Assembly (NCBI GenBank): GCA_002427755.1
Contig: DIYO01000001.1
Location: 1,302,001 to 1,366,000, forward strand
DNA: 64,000 nucleotides
Origin: Roseivirga sp. UBA6052
GTDB taxonomy: Bacteria > Bacteroidota > Bacteroidia > Cytophagales > Cyclobacteriaceae
Direction of reading: 5' to 3'
Shown here: positions 18,732 to 27,182 of the stretch, in pieces
Position numbering within the stretch: the stretch's first letter is position 1
Layout: every line of letters begins with the position of its first letter
Position numbers and translations under genes: made by a program
The notes under the pieces: model-generated
The model's input: the letters and a program-made list of their open reading frames with translations, nothing else
Database searches by the model: none
What the model was told of the DNA's origin: nothing

Positions 18732-19600
18732 CGTTTAATAATACGTTTAACACTACCCAAGTAACCAGAATGAGGTCCAAATAGATTTACATGCACCATG
18801 AGGGGATATAGATTGTAGACATCTAGAAGATCTTCGAAATGATTCGGTATCGGATTTACTTCATTATAAGCTTCATAGAATTGCGAATCGAAACCACCGA
18901 ATAGTCTAGTCATGGCTAAATCTACTTCCGGTGCCCCATAATAAATGGCAGGGTCAAACATATAAGCACCATTTTGCGCAGACATTATATTTCCATTCCA
19001 CAAATCACCATGTAATAAATAAGGTTTCGATTCGGGAATAATTTTATCTAGCCTCTCCAAGAATTGCTTGAAGTCTCCCACAAAAGATTCTTTTACATAA
19101 TTGTTATAAATCGCCAAGCCCAACTGTACATTCAATCGTTGTTCTCTAAAGAATGAAATCCAAGACGGCTCTGGTGTATTCTTTTGATGCAGCCTTCCTA
19201 TATAATTGTCATGCGCCAACCCACACTGCTTAGCAAGCACTTGATGTAATCGACCCAGGCTCCTACCTAAGTTTTGCCAGTATTCCGCATTTGGCAAACT
19301 CTCCTCTATATGTTCCAGCACTAAAAAGGATTTCTCTTCTACAAAGCCATAACCAATAACCGAAGGAGTATCAACGGATTCACTCTCCGCTAGTATCTCG
19401 AGACCTCTTGCCTCCTTTTCAAACATATCAGCAAACTCCAGCTCATTCCACTTTATAAAGAATTTACCTTTTGTTGTATCTACACTCAAGGCCATGTTAA
19501 TACAGCCTCCATTCTCCATTCTTATATTGGATGGTTCGAGATCGTAACCTGTAACTTGAAAAAGTATTCTTGAAATGAGGTGATCGTAATCTTCAATCAT
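18722..19600 (-). CDS. Fructosamine/ketosamine-3-kinase family protein
   Basis: 292 residues. The family phosphorylates sugar adducts on protein amines so that they fall off (deglycation). LHGDLWNGNI is the catalytic loop and FDPAIYYGAPEVDLAM the metal-binding segment. It overlaps the upstream phosphatase gene by 4 bp (ATGA), so the two are translationally coupled. Confidence 0.9.
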   Translation of the reverse strand: MIEDYDHLISRILFQVTGYDLEPSNIRMENGGCINMALSVDTTKGKFFIKWNELEFADMFEKEARGLEILAESESVDTPSVIGYGFVEEKSFLVLEHIEESLPNAEYWQNLGRSLGRLHQVLAKQCGLAHDNYIGRLHQKNTPEPSWISFFREQRLNVQLGLAIYNNYVKESFVGDFKQFLERLDKIIPESKPYLLHGDLWNGNIMSAQNGAYMFDPAIYYGAPEVDLAMTRLFGGFDSQFYEAYNEVNPIPNHFEDLLDVYNLYPLMVHVNLFGPHSGYLGSVKRIIKRYL

Positions 19601-20079
19601 TTGAGTTGATATGCTTCGACAAGATAATCGACCAAGTTAGCACTAGATCTGTCTATAATATCAAATACATTTTGAAAGCCTTGTGGACCTCCATAATATG
19701 GATCAGGCACATCTTGATTATGTCCTTCATTATCGAAATACCTCATTTTTAGAATCTTGGTATCATAGATTCTTTTGTCTAATGAATTGACATCATGCAG
19801 ATTCGAATCATCCATGGGAATAATCAAATCAAAGTCTTTAAAATCTGAAGCCTTGAGCTGACGAGCGCGATGGGTATAGTCTACTCCATTTTCTTTGGCA
19901 TTAGCCACAGATCTTTCGTCAGGTAATTCGCCTATATGGTAAGCAGCCGTACCACAAGAATCCACCTTAAATAGGTCCTCTATCCCCCGCTCTTTGATCT
20001 GATGTCTAAAAACACCTTCCGCCAAAGGAGATCGGCAGATGTTACCTAGGCAAACAAATAAGACTTTGACTTTGTCCAT
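19597..20079 (-). CDS. Low-molecular-weight protein tyrosine phosphatase
   Basis: 160 residues. The active-site loop CLGNICR (Cys10 to Arg16) opens the protein and the general-acid Asp lies in VPDPYYGG. Coupling to a ketosamine kinase suggests a shared deglycation role as well as a possible arginine- or tyrosine-phosphatase function; that is inference from the neighbourhood. Confidence 0.93.
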   Translation of the reverse strand: MDKVKVLFVCLGNICRSPLAEGVFRHQIKERGIEDLFKVDSCGTAAYHIGELPDERSVANAKENGVDYTHRARQLKASDFKDFDLIIPMDDSNLHDVNSLDKRIYDTKILKMRYFDNEGHNQDVPDPYYGGPQGFQNVFDIIDRSSANLVDYLVEAYQLK

Positions 20080-20139
20080 AACTTAAATCTCTCATTAACT
20101 TAGCAAACCAATCTGAATAATTTTCAACTTATTACACCT

Positions 20140-20913
20140 ATGGAATTCATTCTTGTTAAAAAAGACCACGCACCTCATATAGCTTTAATTCAACTGAATA
20201 GGCCAAAAGAGTTAAATGCCCTTAATCTTCAATTAATGGGTGAATTGAGAGACGCTTTGAAGGAGATAGACGAAGATGATGATATACGTGCCATAATAAT
20301 TACTGGCAACGAGCGAGCATTTGCTGCCGGTGCTGACATTAAGCAAATGGCAGGAAAAACCACAATTGATATGTGGAAGGTAGATCAGTTTAGCACGTGG
20401 GATCAGATTAACAAAACAAGAAAGCCGATTATAGCAGCTGTTTCGGGTTTTGCTTTAGGTGGTGGTTGCGAATTAGCTATGACCTGCGACATGATTGTTG
20501 CTTCTGAAACTGCTCAATTCGGTCAACCTGAGATTAAGATTGGTGTTATGCCAGGAGCGGGAGGTACTCAGCGCTTGACCAAAGCATTAGGCAAAGCCAA
20601 GGCTATGGAGCTGGTACTCACAGGTAAATTCATTGATGCTGACACCGCTCTATCTTATGGATTGATCAATAAAATTGTACCGGTTGAACTCTACTTAGAA
20701 GAAGCTACTAAGCTTGCTTCTGAGATTGCTTCTATGTCTCCTATTGCTACACAAATGGCAAAAGAAGCTGTTAAAAGATCATTCGAGGTACCTTTAGAAG
20801 AAGGACTTCACTTTGAGCGAAAGAACTTTTATATGCTGTTCTCCTCAGAAGATCAAAAAGAAGGAATGAACGCTTTTGTTGAAAAAAGAAAGCCAGATTT
20901 TAAAGGTTCTTAA
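20140..20913 (+). CDS. Enoyl-CoA hydratase
   Basis: 257 residues, crotonase fold. AFAAGADIKQM and FALGGGCELAMTCD form the CoA and oxyanion sites; both catalytic glutamates are present (FGQPEIKIG and AMELVLTG). It hydrates trans-2-enoyl-CoA in beta-oxidation or short-chain (crotonyl-CoA) metabolism. One of three crotonase paralogs in the window. Its stop directly abuts the stop of the convergent lipoprotein gene. Confidence 0.93.
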   Translation: MEFILVKKDHAPHIALIQLNRPKELNALNLQLMGELRDALKEIDEDDDIRAIIITGNERAFAAGADIKQMAGKTTIDMWKVDQFSTWDQINKTRKPIIAAVSGFALGGGCELAMTCDMIVASETAQFGQPEIKIGVMPGAGGTQRLTKALGKAKAMELVLTGKFIDADTALSYGLINKIVPVELYLEEATKLASEIASMSPIATQMAKEAVKRSFEVPLEEGLHFERKNFYMLFSSEDQKEGMNAFVEKRKPDFKGS

Positions 20914-21531
20914 TTAACGTACCGAAAGATTAAATGACATCGTCAAATTGAATGAAATTGGCTCACCGTCAATTCCCATTCTAATCCTTGCCGTTAGGTT
21001 TTCGTTAGCAATAAACTGCTGTAAGATCAAGTTGATTCCGTTGTTAGATGAGTCAACAATGCTGGCCTCTCCTTGAAGTCTGTTGAAAACAGGTACACTT
21101 GAAATATTGGTGAGATTGCCATTGCCATCAGTAACAAAAGTTAAAAATGGTGTATCGGTATCAATACGCTTATCCTCTCTGATCAAATTAGGAGGAATTC
21201 CCGGACTGTTTTGCTCTCCAATTCCAATTTCGGCCACAATTACTTCAGGTGCATCAGTTCCCCCAGGCACACCACTTATCGTCAATCCCACAAAGTTGAT
21301 TCTATATTCAGTAGCTGAGGCCACTGCATTAGCAAAACCAACCTCAGCTAAATTAATCTCTTGTCTTACCTCAAATACATTTATCCCTCCACCATCAAAA
21401 TAGTTTGCGGTTGAAACAGGAATGTTGAGTTCTACTAACTCAGTTGTTATAGGTGCAGTATCTGGTTCGTCATCGTTATTACAAGCGAACAAGAAAAAAC
21501 TCAAGAATAGAATGATGTAAGATTTCTTCAT
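20914..21531 (-). CDS. Lipoprotein of unknown function
   Basis: 205 residues. A lipoprotein signal ends FFLFAC, followed by an Asn/Asp-rich linker and a beta-rich body. No family recognised. It is the most distal of a four-gene minus-strand group of surface or periplasmic proteins (20914-23946); its body shows faint similarity in pattern to the two downstream lipoproteins at 22719 and 23386, too weak to claim homology. Confidence 0.8.
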   Translation of the reverse strand: MKKSYIILFLSFFLFACNNDDEPDTAPITTELVELNIPVSTANYFDGGGINVFEVRQEINLAEVGFANAVASATEYRINFVGLTISGVPGGTDAPEVIVAEIGIGEQNSPGIPPNLIREDKRIDTDTPFLTFVTDGNGNLTNISSVPVFNRLQGEASIVDSSNNGINLILQQFIANENLTARIRMGIDGEPISFNLTMSFNLSVR

Positions 21532-21610
21532 GCGTGGCAGTTTTTATTCACAAGTGAGCCGAAAGTAATCACTAAAGATTTAACAGTCGAACTGTTAAAC
21601 GACAAAAACG

Positions 21611-21639
21611 AAAAAAGGCTCCAAAATGGAGCCTTTTTG
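21611..21639 (-). terminator. Rho-independent terminator of the DUF6588 gene
   Basis: AAGGCTCC/GGAGCCTT stem with a short AT loop and T-runs on both sides, so it can work in either direction. It lies 20 nt beyond the stop of the 21659 gene. Confidence 0.88.
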
Positions 21640-21658
21640 TTATGTATGGTATTATATC

Positions 21659-22693
21659 TTATCTAACGCTAATGCCAACACCTACTGTGAGTGTATTAAA
21701 CTCTTGCAATGCATATTCTCCATGCAGTGTTAAGAATAAGAGTTTTAATCTTAGTCCTACATTAGCTCTCATTCCGCTATTGGCATAGTTAAATGCAATG
21801 GGATCAGTTAGTGTTTCAGACTCTGTGTTAAATGTACCATTTAACCCGAAATCAACATCGTAATTGGTGTATCCAAAACCTGCAAAAACTGTAGCGAACA
21901 AGATCTTCTTAGAAGCTACCGCCTGAACCGTCCAAGAGCTAGCATCAAAATCTGCCGATTGTGTTTGTGCATCATTAACATAAATCTGAGAGCTCAAATT
22001 AGTGTAGCCCACAAAACCCGCTAAATCAATCGGTAAAAGTTTTTCCCCTGGTAGGTATTGTCCAATGTCATGCATTACACCAATACCGAATAAATTCACA
22101 TTACCTTCACCGTCTATATCAGTTTCAGGAATATATCTCAACTTTACCTCGGTACCTTTGAATAGGCCCAAACCTAGCTGAACCATCGGAACAGGAACAG
22201 CATTGATCCCTAGCTCACTTTCATCTATACCTAAACCGGTCGGAGCAGAAATTCTGATTAATTCTTCCATGAAGTCACCATCATTGTCTATATCGTCAAA
22301 GTCTCTAAATGACAATTGAGGCAGATCATCAGCTCCAAGGTTAGGACCAAAGAGCGTTGGCGTTTCAACAGACGAACCTCCAGCGAAGAATACATTCTCA
22401 TACTCGCTATTTCTGAAAGTAAAAAACCTACTTGCATCTGGCACACGCGCCATTGATACGTTAGCGGTAACATCAAACCCTAAAAACTTATGGGGTTTAG
22501 CGGTATTGTACCAACCGGAATTCATTCCGTTACCGAAACCTTCAAAAGCAGGCTGCATATATAATTCTAGCAGCCTATTGGCGTCTGCAACACCGGCTTC
22601 TAGAAAAGAATCAAAATCTATTTGTGCGTAAGAAAAGGTAGAGATGCTCATTAGAACCACAAGCACTCTTAATTGCTTTAAAAATCGTTTCAT
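21659..22693 (-). CDS. DUF6588 family outer-membrane-type protein
   Basis: 344 residues from the ATG at 22693 (MKRFLKQLRVL), a good signal peptide ending SYAQ; a start at 22762 would overlap the upstream gene and put extra residues before the signal. The family signature, a GWYNTAKPHKFLGFDVT stretch after a YMQPAFEGFG stretch, is clear. Beta-rich with a C-terminal aromatic-poor strand, as in porin-like barrels. Function unknown. Confidence 0.85.
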   Translation of the reverse strand: MKRFLKQLRVLVVLMSISTFSYAQIDFDSFLEAGVADANRLLELYMQPAFEGFGNGMNSGWYNTAKPHKFLGFDVTANVSMARVPDASRFFTFRNSEYENVFFAGGSSVETPTLFGPNLGADDLPQLSFRDFDDIDNDGDFMEELIRISAPTGLGIDESELGINAVPVPMVQLGLGLFKGTEVKLRYIPETDIDGEGNVNLFGIGVMHDIGQYLPGEKLLPIDLAGFVGYTNLSSQIYVNDAQTQSADFDASSWTVQAVASKKILFATVFAGFGYTNYDVDFGLNGTFNTESETLTDPIAFNYANSGMRANVGLRLKLLFLTLHGEYALQEFNTLTVGVGISVR

Positions 22694-22718
22694 ATTAAGT
22701 GTTTTGGTTGAATGAGAG

Positions 22719-23279
22719 CTATTCGCCAGTAACTCTAAGTGTAACATCAAATGTGAACTCAATCACAAAATCGCTATCTATATCGTCAGTAAAATCTGCT
22801 GAGGCGTTAAAAGTAATATTTTGTCTGGCTAAGATTTGATTCCCGAGACTTTCAAGGTTTGCAATCTGGGCTGCAGAAAGTGCTGATTCAGGATTACCTG
22901 TTTCATAGGCTAGTACAGTACCAGTATTTTCTACTACCAGGCCAAACACATCTAAAATGCTATTATTAGGACTCCCTGTTCCTAAAGTAATATCCATTAA
23001 GACCAAATCACCTGAGATATTATTATAGTCTTTAAATTGATAAGTCAATTTATCGATAATTACAGACTCTGCATCTCCTATGTATTCTTCAAAATCGTCA
23101 TCAGCAAAATTTACTGTCTGAGTCGTAGAAAAGAAATTATCAACATCGGAGTTTACAAGGTTTCTGGAAATTTGAATTGTAACCGTGGATCCCTTTGTGA
23201 CATCCAACTCGACTCCTGCCTCACCACACCCAAACAGGGCAAGAGAGACTATGGATAAAAGTAAAAGTGTTTTACGCAT
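22719..23279 (-). CDS. Lipoprotein, paralog of the 23386 gene
   Basis: 186 residues. Lipobox ALFGC then a beta-rich body. The stretches SGDLVLMD and GLVVENTG, and a SAAQ motif before the last third, are shared with the neighbour encoded at 23386-23946, so the two arose by tandem duplication. No known domain. Likely expressed with DUF6588, whose start is 25 bp downstream. Confidence 0.85.
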   Translation of the reverse strand: MRKTLLLLSIVSLALFGCGEAGVELDVTKGSTVTIQISRNLVNSDVDNFFSTTQTVNFADDDFEEYIGDAESVIIDKLTYQFKDYNNISGDLVLMDITLGTGSPNNSILDVFGLVVENTGTVLAYETGNPESALSAAQIANLESLGNQILARQNITFNASADFTDDIDSDFVIEFTFDVTLRVTGE

Positions 23280-23385
23280 GGTATAAGTTAGTTTATCTAT
23301 ACTATAGTTTGGTTTATTACACGAAAATAGAAAATTACCCTATTGGGTTAATGTACTCTAACCCTTAAAATTGTTTTAAAAAATA

Positions 23386-23946
23386 TCAGCCACCTGTACC
23401 AGTATCTTGAGCAACTGAAGCAGTGATATCCCATTCAATACCTACTGTAAAATCTGAATCTACATCTTGGGTAAAATCACCCCTCACTATCAATTCGAAT
23501 GGTTCTACGTTATCCATTAAAGCCTCTAAACTCGCCACTTGTGCAGCGCTCATAACAGAAGAAGGATTGCCGTCTTCATAGGCAATTACTTTACCTGTAT
23601 TTTCTACCACTAAACCCGTGATATTCAGAATATCAGTGACAGAACCGTTAATATTAGTCTGGATGGTAAAGTCCATCAATACCAAATCACCAGAAGTATT
23701 TTCATACCCAGACAATTCGTAAACAAGTTTATCTAGCTTGATGCTTTCAATCTGTTCTGCATCTTCATTAAAGAAGTTACCGATATCTACTGTTCTTGAG
23801 CCGCTATAGATATTATCGGCATCTGCATTAATTGCACTACTTGGCATATTAAATGTAAAAGAAGCTGATGCTGGCACTGTTATCACTATGCCTTCATCAC
23901 AAGCCATAAGGCCTAAGAATAGAAGAAATACGATTAGCTTTTTCAT
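23386..23946 (-). CDS. Lipoprotein, paralog of the 22719 gene
   Basis: 186 residues from the ATG at 23946 (MKKLIVFLLFLGLMAC), which places the lipobox at the normal distance; a longer start at 24006 adds a non-signal stretch. Shares SGDLVLMD, GLVVENTG and MSAAQV with the adjacent gene. It ends in a DTGTGG tail. Unknown function, probably cell-envelope. Confidence 0.83.
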   Translation of the reverse strand: MKKLIVFLLFLGLMACDEGIVITVPASASFTFNMPSSAINADADNIYSGSRTVDIGNFFNEDAEQIESIKLDKLVYELSGYENTSGDLVLMDFTIQTNINGSVTDILNITGLVVENTGKVIAYEDGNPSSVMSAAQVASLEALMDNVEPFELIVRGDFTQDVDSDFTVGIEWDITASVAQDTGTGG

Positions 23947-24059
23947 TTGATCCAGATTAACACAACAAGTTAAGCATTTCTGGACAGCATCTAAGAAAGT
24001 GAACATTAAGAATTCTTTCTGTCTTATTTTTTAGTCGTTCTTAATAAGCTTAAAAAGCA

Positions 24060-24067
24060 TACTTTTG
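24060..24067 (+). promoter_or_regulatory. -7 box upstream of kdtA
   Basis: TACTTTTG ends 7 nt before the ATG, giving a very short leader. It fits TAnnTTTG; no strong -33 box. Confidence 0.45.
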
Positions 24068-24074
24068 TGAGCAC

Positions 24075-25301
24075 ATGCTCTTATACAATTTGGGTATTTG
24101 GTTTTATGGTTTCGCCATAAGGATAATGCGTCCTTTTAACGGGAAGGCAAGTGCTTTTATGAAAGGCCGACAAGGTCTTTTTGAAAAACTAAAGGCTTAT
24201 CGAAACTCTGAAGCCAGAGAGGTACTTTGGTTTCACGCGGCATCTTTAGGAGAGTTTGAGCAAGGATTACCTGTAATGGAGCAGTTTAAATTGCACTATC
24301 CTCAATATGCCATTGTAGTTTCCTTTTTCTCTCCTTCCGGCTATGAAAGAAGAAAAGATCACCCAATAGCAGACTTTACCTGCTACTTACCTTTAGATAC
24401 TAGCCGTAATGCTGCAAAGTTCATTCAATTGCTCAAACCCAAAATGGGCTTCCTCATCAAGTATGAATTCTGGTATCATCATATCAAAGCTGCGTGTCAA
24501 GAGCAGATTCCAATTTATAGTCTATCTTCTCGATTTACTCCAAAGCACATTTTCTTTAAAAAGAATGCTTCTTTTCAGAGAAATATATTGGACTTAATCT
24601 CTCATTTCTTTGTACAAACACCTGAGAGCAAACGGTTATTGAATTCAATCAATAATAACGAAGTGACCATTTCTGGCGACACAAGATTTGATAGAGTAAA
24701 GCAAATTGTCTCAAAGCCCAAAGCCTTCGAGGCTATTGCCAAGTTCAAAGATGAAAGATCTCTTTTGATTGTTGGATCTGCTTGGGATACTGATATGAAA
24801 GTCTTAGCAGGCTTTATTAATAACCACTTGGATGTAAAAGTAATTATTGCCCCACACGAAGTAGATGACAAACATATAAAGCTCGTCACACAATATTTAA
24901 CCAGACCTTTCGATAGGTTTACAAAAAGCGATACTTACCAAAATGATATATTGGTATTGGATACCATAGGTATGCTTTCTCATATCTATCAATATGGAGA
25001 CTTTGCCTATATAGGAGGAGCCATGGGACCTGGCTTACATAATATCTTAGAAGCCGTGGCTTTTGGTTTACCAGTGGTTTTTGGCAATAAAGGGCTTGAG
25101 AAATTTCCTGAATCCACTGAATTATCACAAAGAGAAGGTGCATTTATAGTGGGTAATGAAATGGAAGCTCATAAGGTATTGACCAACTTACTAGATCAAA
25201 GAGAAAGAGAAAAGGCCTCTAAAATCTGTTTAGACTACGTGGAAGAAAAAGCAGGCGCAACTGAAGCAATTATGTCATATTTCAAAACTCGAGGTCTATG
25301 A
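24075..25301 (+). CDS. waaA: 3-deoxy-D-manno-octulosonic acid (Kdo) transferase
   Basis: 408 residues. Adds Kdo to lipid A precursor at the inner membrane. An N-terminal membrane anchor (LGIWFYGFAIR) is followed by the GT-B fold; WFHAASLGEFEQ and the C-terminal GGAMGPGLHNILEAVAFGLPV are family signatures. Ends 4 bp inside rsgA (ATGA). Confidence 0.95.
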   Translation: MLLYNLGIWFYGFAIRIMRPFNGKASAFMKGRQGLFEKLKAYRNSEAREVLWFHAASLGEFEQGLPVMEQFKLHYPQYAIVVSFFSPSGYERRKDHPIADFTCYLPLDTSRNAAKFIQLLKPKMGFLIKYEFWYHHIKAACQEQIPIYSLSSRFTPKHIFFKKNASFQRNILDLISHFFVQTPESKRLLNSINNNEVTISGDTRFDRVKQIVSKPKAFEAIAKFKDERSLLIVGSAWDTDMKVLAGFINNHLDVKVIIAPHEVDDKHIKLVTQYLTRPFDRFTKSDTYQNDILVLDTIGMLSHIYQYGDFAYIGGAMGPGLHNILEAVAFGLPVVFGNKGLEKFPESTELSQREGAFIVGNEMEAHKVLTNLLDQREREKASKICLDYVEEKAGATEAIMSYFKTRGL

Positions 25302-26221
25302 TTGGTCAGGTGATAAAATCTACTGGTAGTTGGTACGAGGTTGAGACCGAATCTGGTGAGGTATTAAGGTCCAGATTGAGAGGGAAGTTTAGAACTAAAG
25401 GTATTAAAGTAAACAACCCCATTGCTGTAGGAGACTATGTAGAACTTGAAAAAGAAGAAGCAAATAAGCATGCGGCTTTAATTACTAAGATTCTAGACAG
25501 AGAGAATTACATCATCCGTAAGTCCACCAGAAAAAATGGCTTTAGCCATATTTTGGCATCAAACCTAGATCAAGCCTTAGTGCTTGCCACCCTCTCCTTT
25601 CCTAGAACCTCATTAGGCTTTATAGACCGTTTTCTAGTGAGTGCCGAAAGCTTTAGAATCCCTTCAATGGTGGTCTTTAACAAACTCGATCTATTAAATG
25701 AAGAAGAGATTGATTATTGCCATGAGATCATGCAGATGTATGGGGATTTAGGATATAAAACTCACTTAATTTCTGCTGAGAAAGATTTAGGCTTAGATGC
25801 TCTTCTTGATAGTTTAGAGGGCAAGACTACTTTAATTGCGGGGCATTCAGGGGTTGGAAAATCTACCTTATTAAATAAGCTCATTCCTGGTCTAGCGCAA
25901 AAAACAGGAGAAGTGTCCACCTTTGCTAATAAGGGTACACACACAACCACTTTTGCTGAAATGTTCAGCATAAATAACCAGTCTAATATTATTGATACAC
26001 CAGGAATCAAAGAGTTAGGTTTGGTTGATATGGAAAGCACAGAAATAAGTCATTACTTTCCTGAAATGAGGGCATACTTAGGGCAATGTAAGTACAACGA
26101 CTGTACACATACTAATGAACCAGGCTGTGCTGTTTTAGAAGCCTTAGTACGAGGAGAAATTGCCGACTCAAGGTTCAATAGTTACCTAAGTATTCTAGAA
26201 GATTACGATAGCCACCGCTAG
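25298..26221 (+). CDS. rsgA: Ribosome small-subunit-dependent GTPase A
   Basis: 307 residues. Circularly permuted GTPase: OB-fold N-terminus, NKLD (128-131) before the P-loop GHSGVGKS (182-189), and DTPG after it; a C-terminal zinc knuckle (CKYNDCTH, then GC). Helps mature the 30S subunit. Translationally coupled to waaA. Its TAG shares CTAG (26218-26221) with the stop codon of the convergent thioesterase. Confidence 0.96.
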   Translation: MIGQVIKSTGSWYEVETESGEVLRSRLRGKFRTKGIKVNNPIAVGDYVELEKEEANKHAALITKILDRENYIIRKSTRKNGFSHILASNLDQALVLATLSFPRTSLGFIDRFLVSAESFRIPSMVVFNKLDLLNEEEIDYCHEIMQMYGDLGYKTHLISAEKDLGLDALLDSLEGKTTLIAGHSGVGKSTLLNKLIPGLAQKTGEVSTFANKGTHTTTFAEMFSINNQSNIIDTPGIKELGLVDMESTEISHYFPEMRAYLGQCKYNDCTHTNEPGCAVLEALVRGEIADSRFNSYLSILEDYDSHR

Positions 26222-26604
26222 TTCAAGCGATCTTTTACAAATTCGACTTTGGATTTACCATGAGGTGCAGGTTTTCCGTCTTCTCCCAAGTTTACAAATA
26301 CCATTTGATCAATACTCAGAATCTCTTCTCTGGTCATCTTATTTCTTACCTCAACTTTGAGCGTAATAGATGTTGTTCCAAACTTCACTACCTCAATACC
26401 TATCTCTACTATGTCGCCTTGAACAGGCGCATTGATGAAATTGATTTCGGACATGAATTTGGTGACAATGTGCTTGTTCTCGAGCTGTACGATCGTGTAA
26501 AGTGCGGCTTCTTCATCAATCCACTCTAAGAGTCTTCCTCCGAACAAAGTGCCATTGGGATTTAAGTCTTCGGGTTTTACCCATTTTCTAGTATGAAAAT
26601 TCAT
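26218..26604 (-). CDS. Acyl-CoA thioesterase (hotdog fold, YciA-like)
   Basis: 128 residues. NPNGTLFGGRLLEWIDE is the hotdog active-site helix region. It hydrolyses acyl-CoA; chain-length preference is unknown. Separated from dps upstream by a strong terminator, so it is probably its own unit. Confidence 0.88.
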   Translation of the reverse strand: MNFHTRKWVKPEDLNPNGTLFGGRLLEWIDEEAALYTIVQLENKHIVTKFMSEINFINAPVQGDIVEIGIEVVKFGTTSITLKVEVRNKMTREEILSIDQMVFVNLGEDGKPAPHGKSKVEFVKDRLN

Positions 26605-26624
26605 AGTGATAAATTTAAGTGAAT

Positions 26625-26650
26625 AAAAAAGGGAGCCGAAGCTCCCTTTT
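26625..26650 (-). terminator. Rho-independent terminator of dps
   Basis: On the minus strand GGGAGC, a TTCG tetraloop and GCTCCC are followed by TTTTTT. It starts just after the dps stop. Confidence 0.92.
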
Positions 26651-26652
26651 GA

Positions 26653-27102
26653 TTAGTTTAAGAATGATTTCATCATCCAGTTCTGTTTTTGCAGCTCTTG
26701 TATGTAGCTAGTGAAAATATCAATAGTCCCTTCATCCTCGGCTTTCTCTGCTTCAGCCAATACCTCGCCCAAATTCTTGATTAGTATATCATTGGCTTTT
26801 ACAATAGCGTCAACCATTCCATTCGCGTCCAAAGTATCTTCGTATGCATTTACATCTGCATTTTCTAATATGTTCTTCAAAGAACCTCTTGGCGAACCTC
26901 CTAAAGCTAAGACGCGTTCCGCCACCTCATCAACTTTGGCAGCTGCATCTGTATACAGTTCTTCAAATTTATCGTGAAGTATAAAGAAGAATGGGCCTTT
27001 CACATTCCAGTGAAACAGTCTTAAGTTCTGATAGTGTACTTGATAGTTAGTAAGTAGCTGATTCAATTTCTCAACTACTTTAGTTTCGATTAAAGTTTCC
27101 AT
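26653..27102 (-). CDS. dps: Dps family DNA-protection/ferritin-like protein
   Basis: 149 residues. The inter-subunit ferroxidase ligands are all present with E. coli spacing: His31, His43, Asp58 and Glu62. The protein stores iron using peroxide and shields DNA. It lacks a lysine-rich N-terminal tail, so direct DNA binding may be weak. Divergent from oxyR, which suggests peroxide control. Confidence 0.95.
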   Translation of the reverse strand: METLIETKVVEKLNQLLTNYQVHYQNLRLFHWNVKGPFFFILHDKFEELYTDAAAKVDEVAERVLALGGSPRGSLKNILENADVNAYEDTLDANGMVDAIVKANDILIKNLGEVLAEAEKAEDEGTIDIFTSYIQELQKQNWMMKSFLN

Positions 27103-27124
27103 TTTATGCCTTTCGTTTCGTTCA

Positions 27125-27162
27125 TTTAAAGAACATTATTAACTTTATCAATGTTCCTTAAA
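27125..27162. promoter_or_regulatory. 13-bp inverted repeat between dps and oxyR, candidate OxyR operator
   Basis: TTTAAAGAACATT (27125-27137) and AATGTTCCTTAAA (27150-27162) pair at 12 of 13 positions across a 12-nt spacer. It occupies the centre of the 80-bp gap between the divergent starts, and there is no T-tract. LysR-type regulators bind such dyads; binding here is inferred. Confidence 0.6.
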
Positions 27163-27182
27163 TACATATTAATTTTTTCTAT

